From Vitis vinifera (lineage: Eukaryota > Streptophyta > Magnoliopsida > Vitales > Vitaceae), in assembly GCF_030704535.1 (NCBI RefSeq), contig NC_081822.1:2409001-2473000 (forward strand): 64,000 nt of DNA, in the 5' to 3' direction. The first letter of the stretch is position 1, and the number at the start of each line of letters is the position of its first letter. Both the position numbers and the translations under genes were made by a program. Of the stretch, positions 38,649-49,865 are shown in pieces. The notes beneath the pieces were generated by a model, which was not told the origin of the DNA, did no database searches, and worked only from the letters and a program-made list of their open reading frames with translations.

Positions 38649-40207
38649 CCTTATTGGATTTATATTTTTTCATATGACATTTTACAAGGAATTTATCTTG
38701 CTAATATTTAGTTTTTAAAAGGTATTTGACACAATCTTCTGCATATAGACAGTCACATATGCTACCATTATATTTTACATGATTGGACTACTTTCAATAC
38801 TTTAATTTTATTATTTAACATTCTTTTTGCTCTGAAGAAGTGTTAGTCATCCTTTTATGCCCCTTATATTTGGACTAGGATAGGTCTTGTTTTATACTTT
38901 AAATCACTTCCAAACTATTGGCCATTTCCATTATATCTCTAAAATATTTCCATTTCCTTACTGACATAACACAAACAAATCTTTAATACTTTATGTTTCA
39001 CAAATTATATCATGTATGCTGTCGCAAAATAAGAAACTTAGGACCTTGGTTCCTGATCAAGTGGTGAGGGGTTGGGGTGGGAATTTAGGGGGTTTACAAA
39101 TTCAATTCCATGTAACGGTAGCCAGAAAAACAGGAAAAAAAAAATTATAGGAGTTACAAGGGTTTGGATAGTAGGAGCCATAAAAACAACAATTCAAAAT
39201 AAAGAGAGGAGGAAGAGGCCCTTGGTTCTTGCATCAAGTGGTGAAGCCTTGGGGAGGGGCAGGGGTGCAGGCATAAGATTAATCAAATAACATGCAGGTA
39301 AGACAGCTTCTTACCAGTAGTAGGTACCTTCATCTCGGTGAGAAGAGCACGGCTCCAAAAGGTGCCGATTTTTTCCGCTCAGCTACTCCATTCTTTTTTT
39401 GGGTGGGGGGGTGAATGGGATGATATAGGGGGTTTCCAATTTGAATTCAATGTATAAATCAAAAGGATTCTAGAGGGAGAGGCCACCCTGAAGCAGGGTA
39501 TAGCTCATTTAGTGTGGATAGTTTAGTACTGTGAGCTAGACAACAAAAGGAAGCCCCTTTACTGTAGAATTATGAGAAATTATTAGAAGCTGATTTGCTA
39601 ACTTCATTTTTTGTTACAAAATTGTTAGAAGTGTACATTGGAACTCCTAGAATTTCAGAGGAGAATGAAGTGATACTCCTACATTGCATACACAGTTTAT
39701 TTTTGTACTTCTTTCCTTCTATTATGTTATCCACTCTGCCATCTGGAGTAATTTTTGCACTGAAATCTTCTTAATTTGTACGCATATCACATGAATCTTC
39801 TATTGGACATGACAAACAAATCCCCTTTATATGTGGAATGATGAACAGGTGCTCGGGCCTGAATGTGGTTGGCAACCAGTTTCATTGACTGATTTGATTA
39901 CCTCAGACTCGGTCCGAAAAGTTTACAGAAAGGCCACCTTATGCATTCATCCTGATAAGATTCAACAGAAAGGTGCTAGCGTTCAGCAGAAGTATATTGC
40001 AGAGAAGGTTTTTGATGTTCTGAAGGTATGATGTACCAGTATTCCAACTATTTCCACAAAAAAACTCACTTGAATATAACCTTACCTGAACCGGGGTGAG
40101 AATGGTATTAAATATATTATAGAATTTTGTTTGTTGAATGAGTGAGATGTATTTTGATACTAAAACAGGAAGCTTGGAACAAGTGCAAGACAGAGGAAGG
40201 CCTATAA
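33458..40207 (+). CDS. Auxilin-like J-domain protein (clathrin uncoating co-chaperone family)
   Basis: Eight coding exons: 33458-33990, 36144-36534, 36649-36805, 36920-37017, 37326-37391, 37503-37592, 39849-40025, 40169-40207. They total 1551 nt (516 aa), in frame, stop TAA. The N-terminal half is Gly/Ser/Asp-rich and disordered ([29 protein letters not shown]), typical of plant auxilin-like proteins. Exons 4-5 encode a charged coiled-coil stretch ([18 protein letters not shown], then [13 protein letters not shown]). Exons 6-8 encode the C-terminal J domain with the HPD motif (CIHPDK, exon 7) and end EAWNKCK. Auxilins recruit Hsc70 to strip clathrin from vesicles; the HPD tripeptide needed to stimulate Hsc70 is present. 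Exon 3 has a short internal duplication around TFSGTS/AFSGTS. Arabidopsis At1g21660 is the likely counterpart by recall. Intron 6 (37593-39848) is large and repeat-rich. Confidence 0.9.
35238..35292 (-). repeat. Minimal retroposon tail with 19-bp target duplication
   Basis: A 19-bp sequence at 35238-35256 is repeated at 35274-35292 with one mismatch. Between them lie only a T-run and GGATAG. On the minus strand the insert reads CTATCC plus poly(A). It sits in intron 1 of the auxilin-like gene. Confidence 0.6.
38187..38225. repeat. Poly(C) tract in auxilin-like intron 6
   Basis: Two short C-runs separated by single A residues are followed by 24 uninterrupted C residues (38202-38225). The opposite strand is a long G-run that could fold into a quadruplex. 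Such homopolymers are also prone to sequencing or assembly length error. Confidence 0.85.
38609..38643. repeat. (AT)n microsatellite in auxilin-like intron 6
   Basis: An uninterrupted AT dinucleotide run of roughly 35 bases with no coding function, likely variable in length. Confidence 0.85.
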
Positions 40208-40866
40208 ATAGCTTGGATGATTATTACTATGCAAGAACTTTTGAGCTGCTTCTTCAACAATTGCACAAGGAGGTCCGTCCCTCTTTGGGAGGGTGGTAAA
40301 GGAGCAATGGAGCTTTTGTTGGTCAATGATGCTGTGAATCGCCGGAAAAGAAGATTGACTCCAGGAAACATGGATTTATAGGAGGATCTGTTCGTTTATG
40401 TTGGAACTTCTACTTAAAATGTAAAATGGAGATATCGAAGGATGACTCTGACTTTCCCTCACACACACACACACACATGGAAATTCAATCAGACGTTGCT
40501 TGGATGGGTATTGGTATTTATTTATTTATTTATTTATTTTTATTACTTGTGTAATCTGTTAACTGAGCAAAAAATTTCCTTCACACCATATTTGGAACGA
40601 GATTGCTTTTATCCACCTTGTTTCTGCCCACTTTTGATTAATTTTCCTATTATGCCTCTCGCCTAGTATACGTAACCACTTGCCATCTTAGCAGCTTTAT
40701 CGAACTAATGACGTATATGTGGTTTGATGAAGGTAACATAATGTAATGGATATCACAAATTTCCTGATGGTGTTTATGGCAATATTACTTTTTATATTCT
40801 TAATTAATACAAGGTATAACACAAAATGTAAAATTCAGATAAAATTATATTTTAATATTTTCATAT
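40208..40866. other. 3' flank of the auxilin-like gene
   Basis: This holds the 3' UTR of the auxilin-like gene and non-coding DNA up to the Copia LTR. It includes a (CA)n run near 40461-40478 and a TTTA repeat near 40516-40540. No further gene seen. Confidence 0.6.
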
Positions 40867-41247
40867 TGTTGTAAAACAAAGTGGGAGAAGAAGGAAGTAA
40901 GAAAAAGATAATAGAATGCATGGAAAAACTCTATTGAATTTCATTAGGGGTCCTTTCATTTTATAGGGGGTTATACAAGATATTTATGGATGATCATCCA
41001 CAAGTTACAATAGTGGTACAAAATCTCATATTTTATAACACTTCCCCTTGGATGATATATGTCTCATTAAAACCTTACTAGAAAAAACCCTATGAGAAAA
41101 AAAACCTAGTTAAGGAAAAATGGTGTAATATTCTTTTGGATTACTACAACTACCTCATTAAAAACCTTGCCAACAAAACTCAATGGGATAAAACATAGAC
41201 GAAGGAAAAAAAAAAAAAATGCAACATAGTGATATTCTTATTAATCA
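40867..41247 (-). repeat. Left LTR of the Copia element (3' LTR in element orientation)
   Basis: The 381-bp repeat has TG...CA termini. Its first 95 bases recur at 45767-45861 and a further stretch recurs at 48913-48985. The polypurine tract complement begins at 41248, which fixes the inner edge. Confidence 0.78.
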
Positions 41248-41259
41248 GCTCCCCCTCAT

Positions 41260-43500
41260 GTAGACATGATTATATTTTCTCTAGTAGCACAACATGGAGA
41301 TCTTTGAGTCCACGTATTCCAATGAGCTTCTTGAGTATTGCAGTTGACAATACCTTTGTGAATAGATCTACTAAATTGCTACTTGATCTTATTCGTCGAA
41401 TAGCAATTTCATCACTCTTTTGAAGTTAATGAAAGTAAAAGACTTTGACAATATTTGTTTAATTCTATTACCCTTAATGTATCATTCTTTAATATGTGTA
41501 ATACATGCAATATTATCTTCAAATAATATTGTTGGGTCACCTTTGATAGAGGAGAGTCCACATGATTCCCGAATATGTTGGATCATAGATCTTAGTTATA
41601 TACGTTTATGACTTGTTTCATGAATTGCTAATATTTCTGAATAATTTGATAATGTGATCACCAATGTTTGTTTGACAGATTTCTATGAAATAGCAGTACC
41701 ATTGTAATTAAACACATATCCTGTTTGTGACCTACCTTTATGTAGATCTGAAAGATATCCTGCATCTACCCAATCAATTGCGATTTTAATTCTTTTGAAT
41801 AATATAAGCCCATATCACTTGTTCCACAAATGTGTCACAATATATGTTTAATCTCATTCCAATGCCTTTTAGTTGGGGCAAAATTGTATCTTGCTAGCAA
41901 GTTGACAGAGAATGCTATGTTTGGTTTAATACAATTTGCAAGATATTTTAGTGCACCAATTGCACTGAGATATGGTACTTATAGACCAAACAATTCTTCA
42001 TTTTCTTTTTTAGGATGAAATGGGTCTTTGTTCACTTCAAGTGAACAAACAACTATGTTGGAATTGACTGGATATGATTTGTCCATATAAAATTGTTTTA
42101 ATAATTTCTCTTTGTATGTCGATTGATAGACTAATATGCCATTTGAACAATGCTCGATCTGCAGGCCGAGACAATATCTTGTTTTCCAGGATCTTTCGTT
42201 TCAAATTTGCTTTTCAAATAGTTAACTATTTTTGTAAGCTCTTCAAGAGTTCCAACAAAATTCAATGTTCTACATATACTTTAATAATTGCAAATATTCA
42301 ACATAATGAATATGCATAGACAAATAAGGTAATACATACATACTTCTCACTTCAAATATTAAAGTGATTGTATCACATGTCTTTGGATTGTTTAATCAAA
42401 ACAAGGATCTTTATAGCTTAATTGAGTATATGCTATAATATTTTGAGTTAGTTGCTTCAAGCATTTGAAATCCTTCAGGGATTTTCATATATGTATGTCA
42501 TTATCTAAAGATCCATGTAAATATGCAATAATGACATCCATGAGACGCAAATTCAATCCTTCTAAGATTGTTAAACAAATTAGATATCTAAATATGATTG
42601 AGTTCATCATAAGAAAATATGTTTCCTCGTAGTTAATACTAGGTTTCTGTGAGACACCTTGAGCTATGAGTCACGTTTTATATCTCATGGTTTCATTTAT
42701 ATCCAACAAGTTTGACAACTTCAGGTGTCTGGATTATAGGTCCAAATACTTCTCATTTTTCTAATGAGCCTAATTTCATTTATTTATTTCTAATGTGATG
42801 TATTCTTTCCATTTTGGCCAATTTTTTCTATGTTGACATTCTTTTATAATTTCTACTTTGGGATCCTCATCATTTCTTATGATGCCAATAGTCACTTGGA
42901 AAGAAAATATATTATCAATGATAAGAGTATTTCAATCCCATTTTTCTATATATATATATATATAAGTAAATAATTGAGATCTCATCAATATCAGGTACTT
43001 GTACCTTTTCAAGAGCTAATTGTAAAACATATGCCTCTCATAAGGCTACTTGTTTAAATTGTGTCTCTTCAGGGGTTGCTTGAGACTGATCAGTCATTTT
43101 AATAAATTACTTTATATAGAACTTCTTCAAGAGTGCCACATTTCCTATATCTTTCTTTGTGTTTTCATCTTTTAGGGAATGTGTTTGCTTTTTCAGGGTC
43201 TACCACTCTTTAAGTGTGCCTTAGATTTATTATTTAATTATCCTCAGGGACATCAATTCATTATTTAATTGTCCTTTAGGGACGTTAATTCGTACTGGAA
43301 TATTCTAAGTCAGCGAAGATAATTTTTGTCATTTTCTTTGCATCAATGAAAGCATTTGGTAGTTGATTTGCAAGTTCTTACAAATAAATAATCTTTTGAA
43401 CTTCCAATTCACAGTGATTAGTATGAGGATCAAGATACGTCAAAGTAAATGCATTCTAAATAATTTCACACCGTTCTTCTAGAACTGGCTCTTCTCTCCC
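41260..43500 (-). pseudogene. Copia pol remnant (integrase-RT junction to RNase H)
   Basis: Translated on the minus strand, this shows conserved Copia pol blocks in order but with in-frame stops and frameshifts. One stop falls inside the RNase H block (near 41495). It is a relic copy with no intact reading frame. Confidence 0.72.
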
Positions 43501-44777
43501 TAACGGCAAGAAAATTGTCTCGTTAAAATGATAATCTGCACAACATGTCATTTTACTTTTTAAGTGTATAGGTAGACTAGTCAATAAACACTTCTAGTTT
43601 ATACTGTACATCCATATGACCTTTTACCCCGGGGGACTAAGTTGCTCTTACAAGATTCTTCTGGATCTAGTATCGTATAAAGTTTCATTCACATGGAATC
43701 AAATACTACTAGTGACATAGTATAAGCTCTTCTAGAGTCTTTAATAAGGTTTTTATCACCTGATATATTATTAACATTGTCTGCCATCAATGTTATGCAA
43801 TTAATGAGACAAGAGTTTCATCAAAATAACAAGTCATAAAACATTGTTATAAAAACCTCACCTTTATAAAGTTGAAGAAATATTATCATAGAGAAAAAGT
43901 TAAAATCAATGGAAAAATATTAGTCATTGATGATGACTTAATAAGTTGTATAAAAACAATGGGAGCATATATAACACAATAAAACAAATATGAAAAGATA
44001 AATTAAAGTTATATATTTCTTAAATAATCTCACACATTTGATTTTGTAAGTGTGAAACAATTTATACATGAAATAACGAGGAAGTCTTTCAATAATCAAA
44101 CTAATTATAGTGATAGATCAATAATTTTATTCAAAATATTATTATGATCTAAATCAATGTGCAAAAATTAATTCATAAATCAAAATTTTAAGAGAACATA
44201 TCATGATTTAAAGCATCTTGTTGTCTCAAAACTCTAATTGAAATACTACAACTCCATCTAAATATATATGTAAAGATATAACATAATATATTGATAACAA
44301 TAGTTAAACCTATTGTAATTTCAAAATTATTTTTGGATAATGAAATTATTACATTAATAAAAATACCATATGTGACAACATGCAATGATATATATTATTT
44401 TATATAACTCAAAATTTTTCAATCATAAAAACATGTCTTAAAGAAAATTGACATGCAAAATCAATTTATTAATCATATGACCAAGTCATATATTTCACAT
44501 GTATCCAAAAAATGTCATTTTTCTAAATCAAAAAATTATTGTGTATTAAACAACTAGAATAAAATATATATATTTCAAACAATCACCTTTAATGCAAAAA
44601 TATCATATTTTCATGCAATCCAAAATTTCACATCTATATGTAAATTTTTCCACTAATGACAGTATAACTTTTAATAATAGAAATTTATAAAAACTATCAA
44701 ATACTTACCTATTTGTATAACTTGATATACAAAATATTAATATTTTGATAATATGTAAATATTATCTATATGCTTGT

Positions 44778-44919
44778 TATCATAGCTTCAGGTTATAATA
44801 TATTTTATTATAACTTTTGATTACATAAATTTCATAAAATTATACAAAATTGTTAATTAACAATTTTGTTCTCTATAACTTCTAGTTATAAGAAAAATTA
44901 TTATATAACTTCTGATTAT

Positions 44920-44951
<32 letters not shown>

Positions 44952-45760
44952 TCATATAACCAGACTATACAAGTTTTAACAATTATTAATTTACTAACTT
45001 TTTCTTCATAACTTCATACTATGAATAATTAAAATTTAAGTAATATTATAATAACATTAAACAATTGGCAATTATGTTATGATATAACTTCTGGTTATAT
45101 AAAAAAATAAAAAATAAAAATTATGTATCTTCTAGGTACATAGTTGTTTATTGACAATTTTGTATTATATAACTAGAAGTTATACAAGAGAATTAAAAAT
45201 TGAATGCATAGCTTCTGGTTATGAAACAATTGTTAATAAAAATTGTTTTCCATAATTCCCGTTGTAGAAAATAAGTGAATATGAAATAAAAATTAAAAGT
45301 CAATATTTTTCATAACTTTGAGTTATGATTATTTTGTCAAAACAAGAAAATATGCAGTACGTAGTTTCAGACTATGAACTATTTTTTTATGTAAATGTAT
45401 GCATAACTTCAAGTTATGAATTATTTATGTATAACTTCCAATTACATAATATAATTAAAAAAAATTAAAGAAATTGAAAAATAACATCTTTCATAACTTC
45501 AGGCTATAATTATTTTGTTAGAACAAGAAAATATTTAAATTTGTACATAGTTTTAGGCTATGAACTATTTTTTTTTTAATGTAAATTTGTGCATAACCTC
45601 GAGTTATGAACTATTCATTGTGTAGATTTGTGTATAGTTTTAAGGTATGAACTATTCATTTTATAGTTTCTGACTATATAATATTATTTTGTATAACTTT
45701 CGGTTATGCTATATAATTAAAAACAAATAATTATGAGTTATATATATAGTTTCTGACTAT
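44778..45760. repeat. Cluster of about 20 short imperfect palindromes (ATAACTTC..GTTAT)
   Basis: Units resembling ATAACTTCNNGTTAT recur roughly every 30-60 bases, for example near 44876, 44906, 45093, 45198, 45305, 45401, 45486, 45592 and 45695. Variants include ATAGTTTCTGACTATA and ATAACTAGAAGTTAT. Each unit is nearly self-complementary and often followed by GAA(C/T)TATT. The cluster ends just before the second LTR start at 45767, so in the minus-strand element it occupies the leader / gag position. Confidence 0.7.
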
Positions 45761-45766
45761 ATATTT

Positions 45767-45861
45767 TGTTGTAAAACAAAGTGAGAGAAGAAAAAAGGCA
45801 AGATAGAGAGAATATAATACATGAAAAAACTCTATTAAATTTCATTAGGTGCTTACATTTT
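45767..45861 (-). repeat. Second LTR of the Copia element, first part before the nested insertion
   Basis: This matches the start of the left LTR (TGTTGTAAAACAAAGTG, then a purine-rich stretch, then TTTCATTAGG) and stops at the TACATTTT target duplication. The LTR resumes after 48912. Confidence 0.78.
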
Positions 45862-46898
45862 AGGGAGAATTGGGCTTTAGACCCATTTGGTTTTGATAAT
45901 TAATAAAGAGTCCATCAAACACTCATAATTGATTACAAGGATATGAGATGGGAATAGACAAAAATACCCCATTGACTCATTTTTGTCTTTATTCTACCCC
46001 ATTCACATGCCACTATTCTTTCTTATTTAACCATTTTTAGATTTTTCATTATTTTTTTAAGCTCTTTTATAAATATTGAAAAATCAACATTATTTTTTTA
46101 TTTTTAAATTATAAATAAACAAAATTTATATTAATGATTCAAAGACTATTTTGGAAAATACTTTCTAAAAAAATATTAATTTAAATAAATAAAAATTACA
46201 TTTTACATTTATTTTATCTTTTATATTTTAGAAGTAAATAATTTAATGATTAAAATACTATTTAAAATAAATATATTCACTATTTTATTTTTTTATATTA
46301 AAAAGTATTTTAAAGATTTTTTTATTATTATAAAATAAAAAGTTTAATTTTTTTTAATCTTCTTTCTTCCTTATTTTAATAACTTTTTGAACATGACTTT
46401 TAATAATAAGTTATATGAAATGTTACAAATTTGTTTATTAAGGATTTATTTTAATGATTTGAATTAATTGAAAATTTATTAAAATAAGAAAAAGAAAAAG
46501 AAAGAAAAAGGATGGATGAAAAGTTTTTATTTTAAGTACTTAATTAAAATGTTTTCATATGACCTAATTTTAGAAGTGGATTATATCAATACATAATAGA
46601 GATTGAATTTTTCTTATATAAAATGGTTGAAAGGTATATTTACTTATTTTAGATGAAAACAAGTAGTTAAAAGTTATATAGATTATATTTGAGTTTGGTT
46701 TTAAAATATTTTTCTAGTTTTTATTTTTTATTTTTAAAAATAATTTTTATTTTCTATATTGTCTTTTTTTGAAAATATTTTTAATTAAAAAATGAAAAGT
46801 ATTTTTTTTAAATGAAAATTGAAAACCTTGTTTAGTACTATTTTTTTATATGAAAATAAAAAAATAATAAATTTTATTTATTCATTTATTGCATCACT

Positions 46899-47600
46899 GT
46901 ACAATTGTATTACACTAACTGTACAAGGGAAATGTACTAAATGTACAAAGGTGTACAAGGCTACCATTTATGAAATATTATAATCGATTATGAGTCATTC
47001 CTTATTCTTTTTATCACTCACAAATTGTACACATATGTCATGTACTTTATTTAATTCCTGCATGGAAATTCCAATATTTTTCCTAATAATAATATTTGGA
47101 GAAAAAAATTTTTGACCTTAAATCATCTACCATCTTCTCAACTAAATCATTGGAAATATAGTTAAACACTCCTACGTGGATACATAACTTAGAAGGGATA
47201 TAAAATTTGTGTCATTGTACAAGGGTATTACACTAACGGGAAATGTACTAATTGTACAAAGGTGTACAAGATTACCCTTTGTGAATTATTTTAATCAATT
47301 CTAAACCACTTTTTTATTTTCCTTGTCACCCAAGGATTGTATGTCTATGTCATGCATTTTATTTAACTCTCACATGAAAATTCTAATATTTTCCCTAATA
47401 ATGATATTTGGGGAAAAAAAAGTTGATCCTAAGTCATCCATTATTTTCTTAACCAAACAATTGAAAATATTATTAATACACCTACATGAACATATAACTT
47501 ATGAGAAATATGAAATTTGTGTCATTATACAAGGGTATTACACTAATTGTACAAGGGAAATGTGCTAAGTGTACAAGGGTGTATAAGACTCCTAATAGGT
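46899..47600. repeat. Tandem repeat of about 310-318 bp rich in GTACAAGG
   Basis: Copies begin near 46899, 47217 and 47527; the third is cut short near 47600. Each starts with GTACAA..GTATTACACTAA followed by GGGAAATGTACTAA and GGTGTACAAG. All are inside the nested 3-kb element. They diverge by point changes and small gaps. Confidence 0.75.
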
Positions 47601-48235
47601 TTTGTACAATTTTTAATTAACTTGAATTTGACATTAAGACGATTATTGATAGTTTTTTTTTTTTCTTTTTTTACCAAACTATGTCATTAAGACATTCCCT
47701 ACAAAAATTAACATATAGGAAATAAAATTAAAATCAATCATGCTAGAATTGTTCATTATAAGTAAACTAAATGAAATATATATTTTTACTATTTTGCCTT
47801 TATAAACATAATTTCATTGTTATCAATAAAGATTAAAAAAATCATATTTAAATGGAATTATAAATAAATAAAAATTATTTTTATAACATTTTTATTTTTT
47901 TAAATCATTAATTTAAATTATGAAATTAGTTTTAAAATTAAAAATATTTTTTGTAATTATAGTTTTGAAGATTTCATGATTTTTATCATATTACTTTGAA
48001 AAAATTGCTTTAATAAGAAAGTATTTATTTAATGGTTTTAAATATTTAAATTTTTATTCAAAAATATTTAGGATTAGTGTGGAGAGCAATTAGGTAATTT
48101 TGGAATGGAAAAATTTTGAATATTTTTGAAGACTTTAATTCGGCCAATTACCCTATTTACACTTTCAAAATTATTGGAAGGTTGGTAAATTAGTCTTAAA
48201 AATATTGTCTTCTTGATTAATATTATATATATGCA

Positions 48236-48600
48236 TGTAAGTGTTTACATAATTTTTGAAAAAATAATAAACACCATGTGTCTAATTTGCAAGTTAGAAA
48301 AAAAAATAATAATATTTTATGAGATATTTAAAAAGTATTTATTATATGTTCTATAAATTTAAAAAAAATATAATATTTGATGATATCTAATTTACAAGTT
48401 GGAGTAAACAAATAATACAAATATTTTATGAGGTGTTTAAAAATTATTTAATATATATGAGAAATAATATAAGTTTAAAATAAAGAATGATATTTACTAT
48501 ATATTATGTAAGTTTTCAAAATATTTAAAAAATATTTATTATATATTATGTAAGTTTGAAAAAATAATAATATTTGATGAGGTATTAAAAGTTATTCACT
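48236..48600. repeat. Short degenerate tandem repeats inside the nested element
   Basis: Phrases such as AATAATATTTGATGA, GTATTTATTATATATTATG and TAAGTTTGAAAAAATAATA recur several times with a period of roughly 60-115 bp. AT-rich and non-coding. Confidence 0.5.
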
Positions 48601-48912
48601 TCAAAAATATATTTGATAATAATAATTTTTAATCATCTTTCATATTTGAGGAAGAAAAATAATTCAAGTTTGTTCAACTATTAAACGGGTGAGAGAAGGA
48701 CAAAAGAGTCAAATAGAGAATGAGAAAGGTGAGGTGAGTGGTTACTTTTTTTATTTAATAGTCAAGGGTGTTTTAGGGATTTTTTAAAGACAATATCCTT
48801 ATTCTCAATTTTTACTCTTTCATTGAGTGTTGGGCTTAAATATGAAACTTATATGAACTATACATTAATTTTTGGGCCCAGCTGGGCCAAAACACAATTT
48901 TTCCTACATTTT

Positions 48913-48985
48913 ATAAAGAGTTATAATTTTATAAGGAGTTACACTTTTATAAGGAGTTAAGGAGTTATACGAGATATTTATGGTC
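48913..48985 (-). repeat. Second LTR of the Copia element, remainder (truncated)
   Basis: This resumes the LTR after the nested insertion (ATAAAGAGTTAT, then GAGATATTTATGG) with a small local expansion of TTATAAGGAGTTA. Similarity to the left LTR ends near 48985, leaving out more than half of the LTR. It ends about 60 bases before the next gene's first ATG. Confidence 0.65.
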
Positions 48986-49042
48986 ATTAGAAAGAGTGCG
49001 AAAGATTTGACATAACCCCAGCAGAAGAAGAGGAGGCAGATA

Positions 49043-49865
49043 ATGATGCAGATTTCCATGGAAAGGAACGACCGTATGTACACAGTCACCGTCGGCAAGC
49101 AACCCATCGTCACTCTATGGGCTTGGTGGGACCAGGAGGTCAAGGAATTCATCCGTCAAGTACGCAGAATCCACGGCAAGAGGAACACCCAAGACCTCAT
49201 CGTGGGCCTTTGGGCTGATCACAGCGCCAACTACTCCGGCGGCTACAGCTACTACTACGACAGCAAAAGAGGTACCTTTATGCCTATAATAATAATAATA
49301 GTAATGCGTTTTCATGAATCATTGCTTATTAGTTAGTTAAACTCATGTGAATCCCACTTTGAAATACTTTAAAGGCGGCGGCAAAAACAGGCCCTTGGAG
49401 GTGATGGCGCTGTGCGTGGGGCATCACTGCCTTCTCATTGAACTACAAGGCGGTTGCAGCGAAGGGAAAGTCCTTAGAGAAAGGAAAGTCCTTAGAGACT
49501 TTCTCTTTGATCGGCACACGGTTGTGGTGGGCGTGGGGACGGAGCGCCTGGCGAAGAAGCTGGAGGAAGAGTATGGGATATTGATCCCCAGGAGGGTGGA
49601 GCTGCTAGGGTTGGCCCAGGCGGACAGGGGATTGCAGCAGGAAGATGGAAACAGTTTGAATCTGAGTAGGTGCAGTTTGGGGGAGTTGGCGAGGGTGGTG
49701 TTGGGGGAGGAGGTGAATTACGTGAGGCCCACCAAGATCCGTTGGCGGGAGAATCAGTTCGATTGGGGCCCGTTTTCCAACGACTTGGTCAAGTGTTCCA
49801 CTGCTGAAGCTTTTCTTGCTGCTCAGATGGGGGCTAAGCTGTTGAAGAATGGCCCTCACACATGA
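49043..49865 (+). CDS. WRN-like 3'-5' exonuclease family protein lacking catalytic acids
   Basis: Two exons, 49043-49271 and 49375-49865, joined in frame (GT-AG) give 239 aa; ATGs at 49046 or 49058 are alternative starts. The order of blocks matches the plant Werner-exonuclease-like DEDD fold: YTVTV...IVT, DLIVGL, a LEVMALCVGHHCLLIEL strand, HTVVVGVG, KKLEEEYGI, LARVVLG, and a final STAEAFLAAQMG helix. The expected catalytic positions are changed. The usual D-x-E after VGL is WADHS, the Asp after the VGVG turn is Leu/Ala (ERLAKKL), and the final Y-x3-D is CSTAEAF with Glu. Nuclease activity is therefore doubtful. It could still bind nucleic acid, or it may be a degrading paralog. Codon use is GC-richer than the surroundings, which supports a real exon pair. 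Confidence 0.78.

Larger units (their letters stand above)
45862..48904. mobile_element. Non-autonomous DNA transposon (3.04 kb) nested in the Copia LTR
   Basis: The element is flanked by an exact 8-bp duplication TACATTTT (45854-45861 and 48905-48912). Removing it with one duplication copy restores alignment with the intact left LTR. Its ends are imperfect inverted repeats: left AGGGAGAATTGGGCTTT, right (complement) AGGAAAAATTGTGTTTT if one shared base is counted. It holds no ORF above about 80 residues and is very AT-rich. An 8-bp duplication fits hAT elements, but 7-9 bp edges are possible, so the superfamily is unsettled. Confidence 0.72.
40867..48985 (-). mobile_element. Degenerate Copia LTR retrotransposon split by a nested element
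   Basis: Left LTR 40867-41247 begins TGTTGTAAAAC and ends TTAATCA on the plus strand. Directly inside is a pyrimidine tract (complement of a polypurine tract, 41248-41260). On the minus strand, 41600-41260 reads as a Copia RNase H end (IQHIRESCGLSS, IKGDPTILFEDN, SSSNLVDLFTK) and 43100-42750 as the integrase-RT connection (DEISI, then NWPKWKE). Both are interrupted by stops. No gag or protease was recognised between 43.7 and 45.77 kb. The second LTR starts at 45767, is interrupted by the 45862-48904 insertion, resumes at 48913 and loses similarity near 48985, so its far end is deleted and no flanking duplication can be checked. The element is non-functional. Confidence 0.8.

Noticed and set aside
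40462..40540. Regulatory array in the auxilin-like 3' flank
   Set aside because: They are plain (CA)n and (TTTA)n microsatellites.
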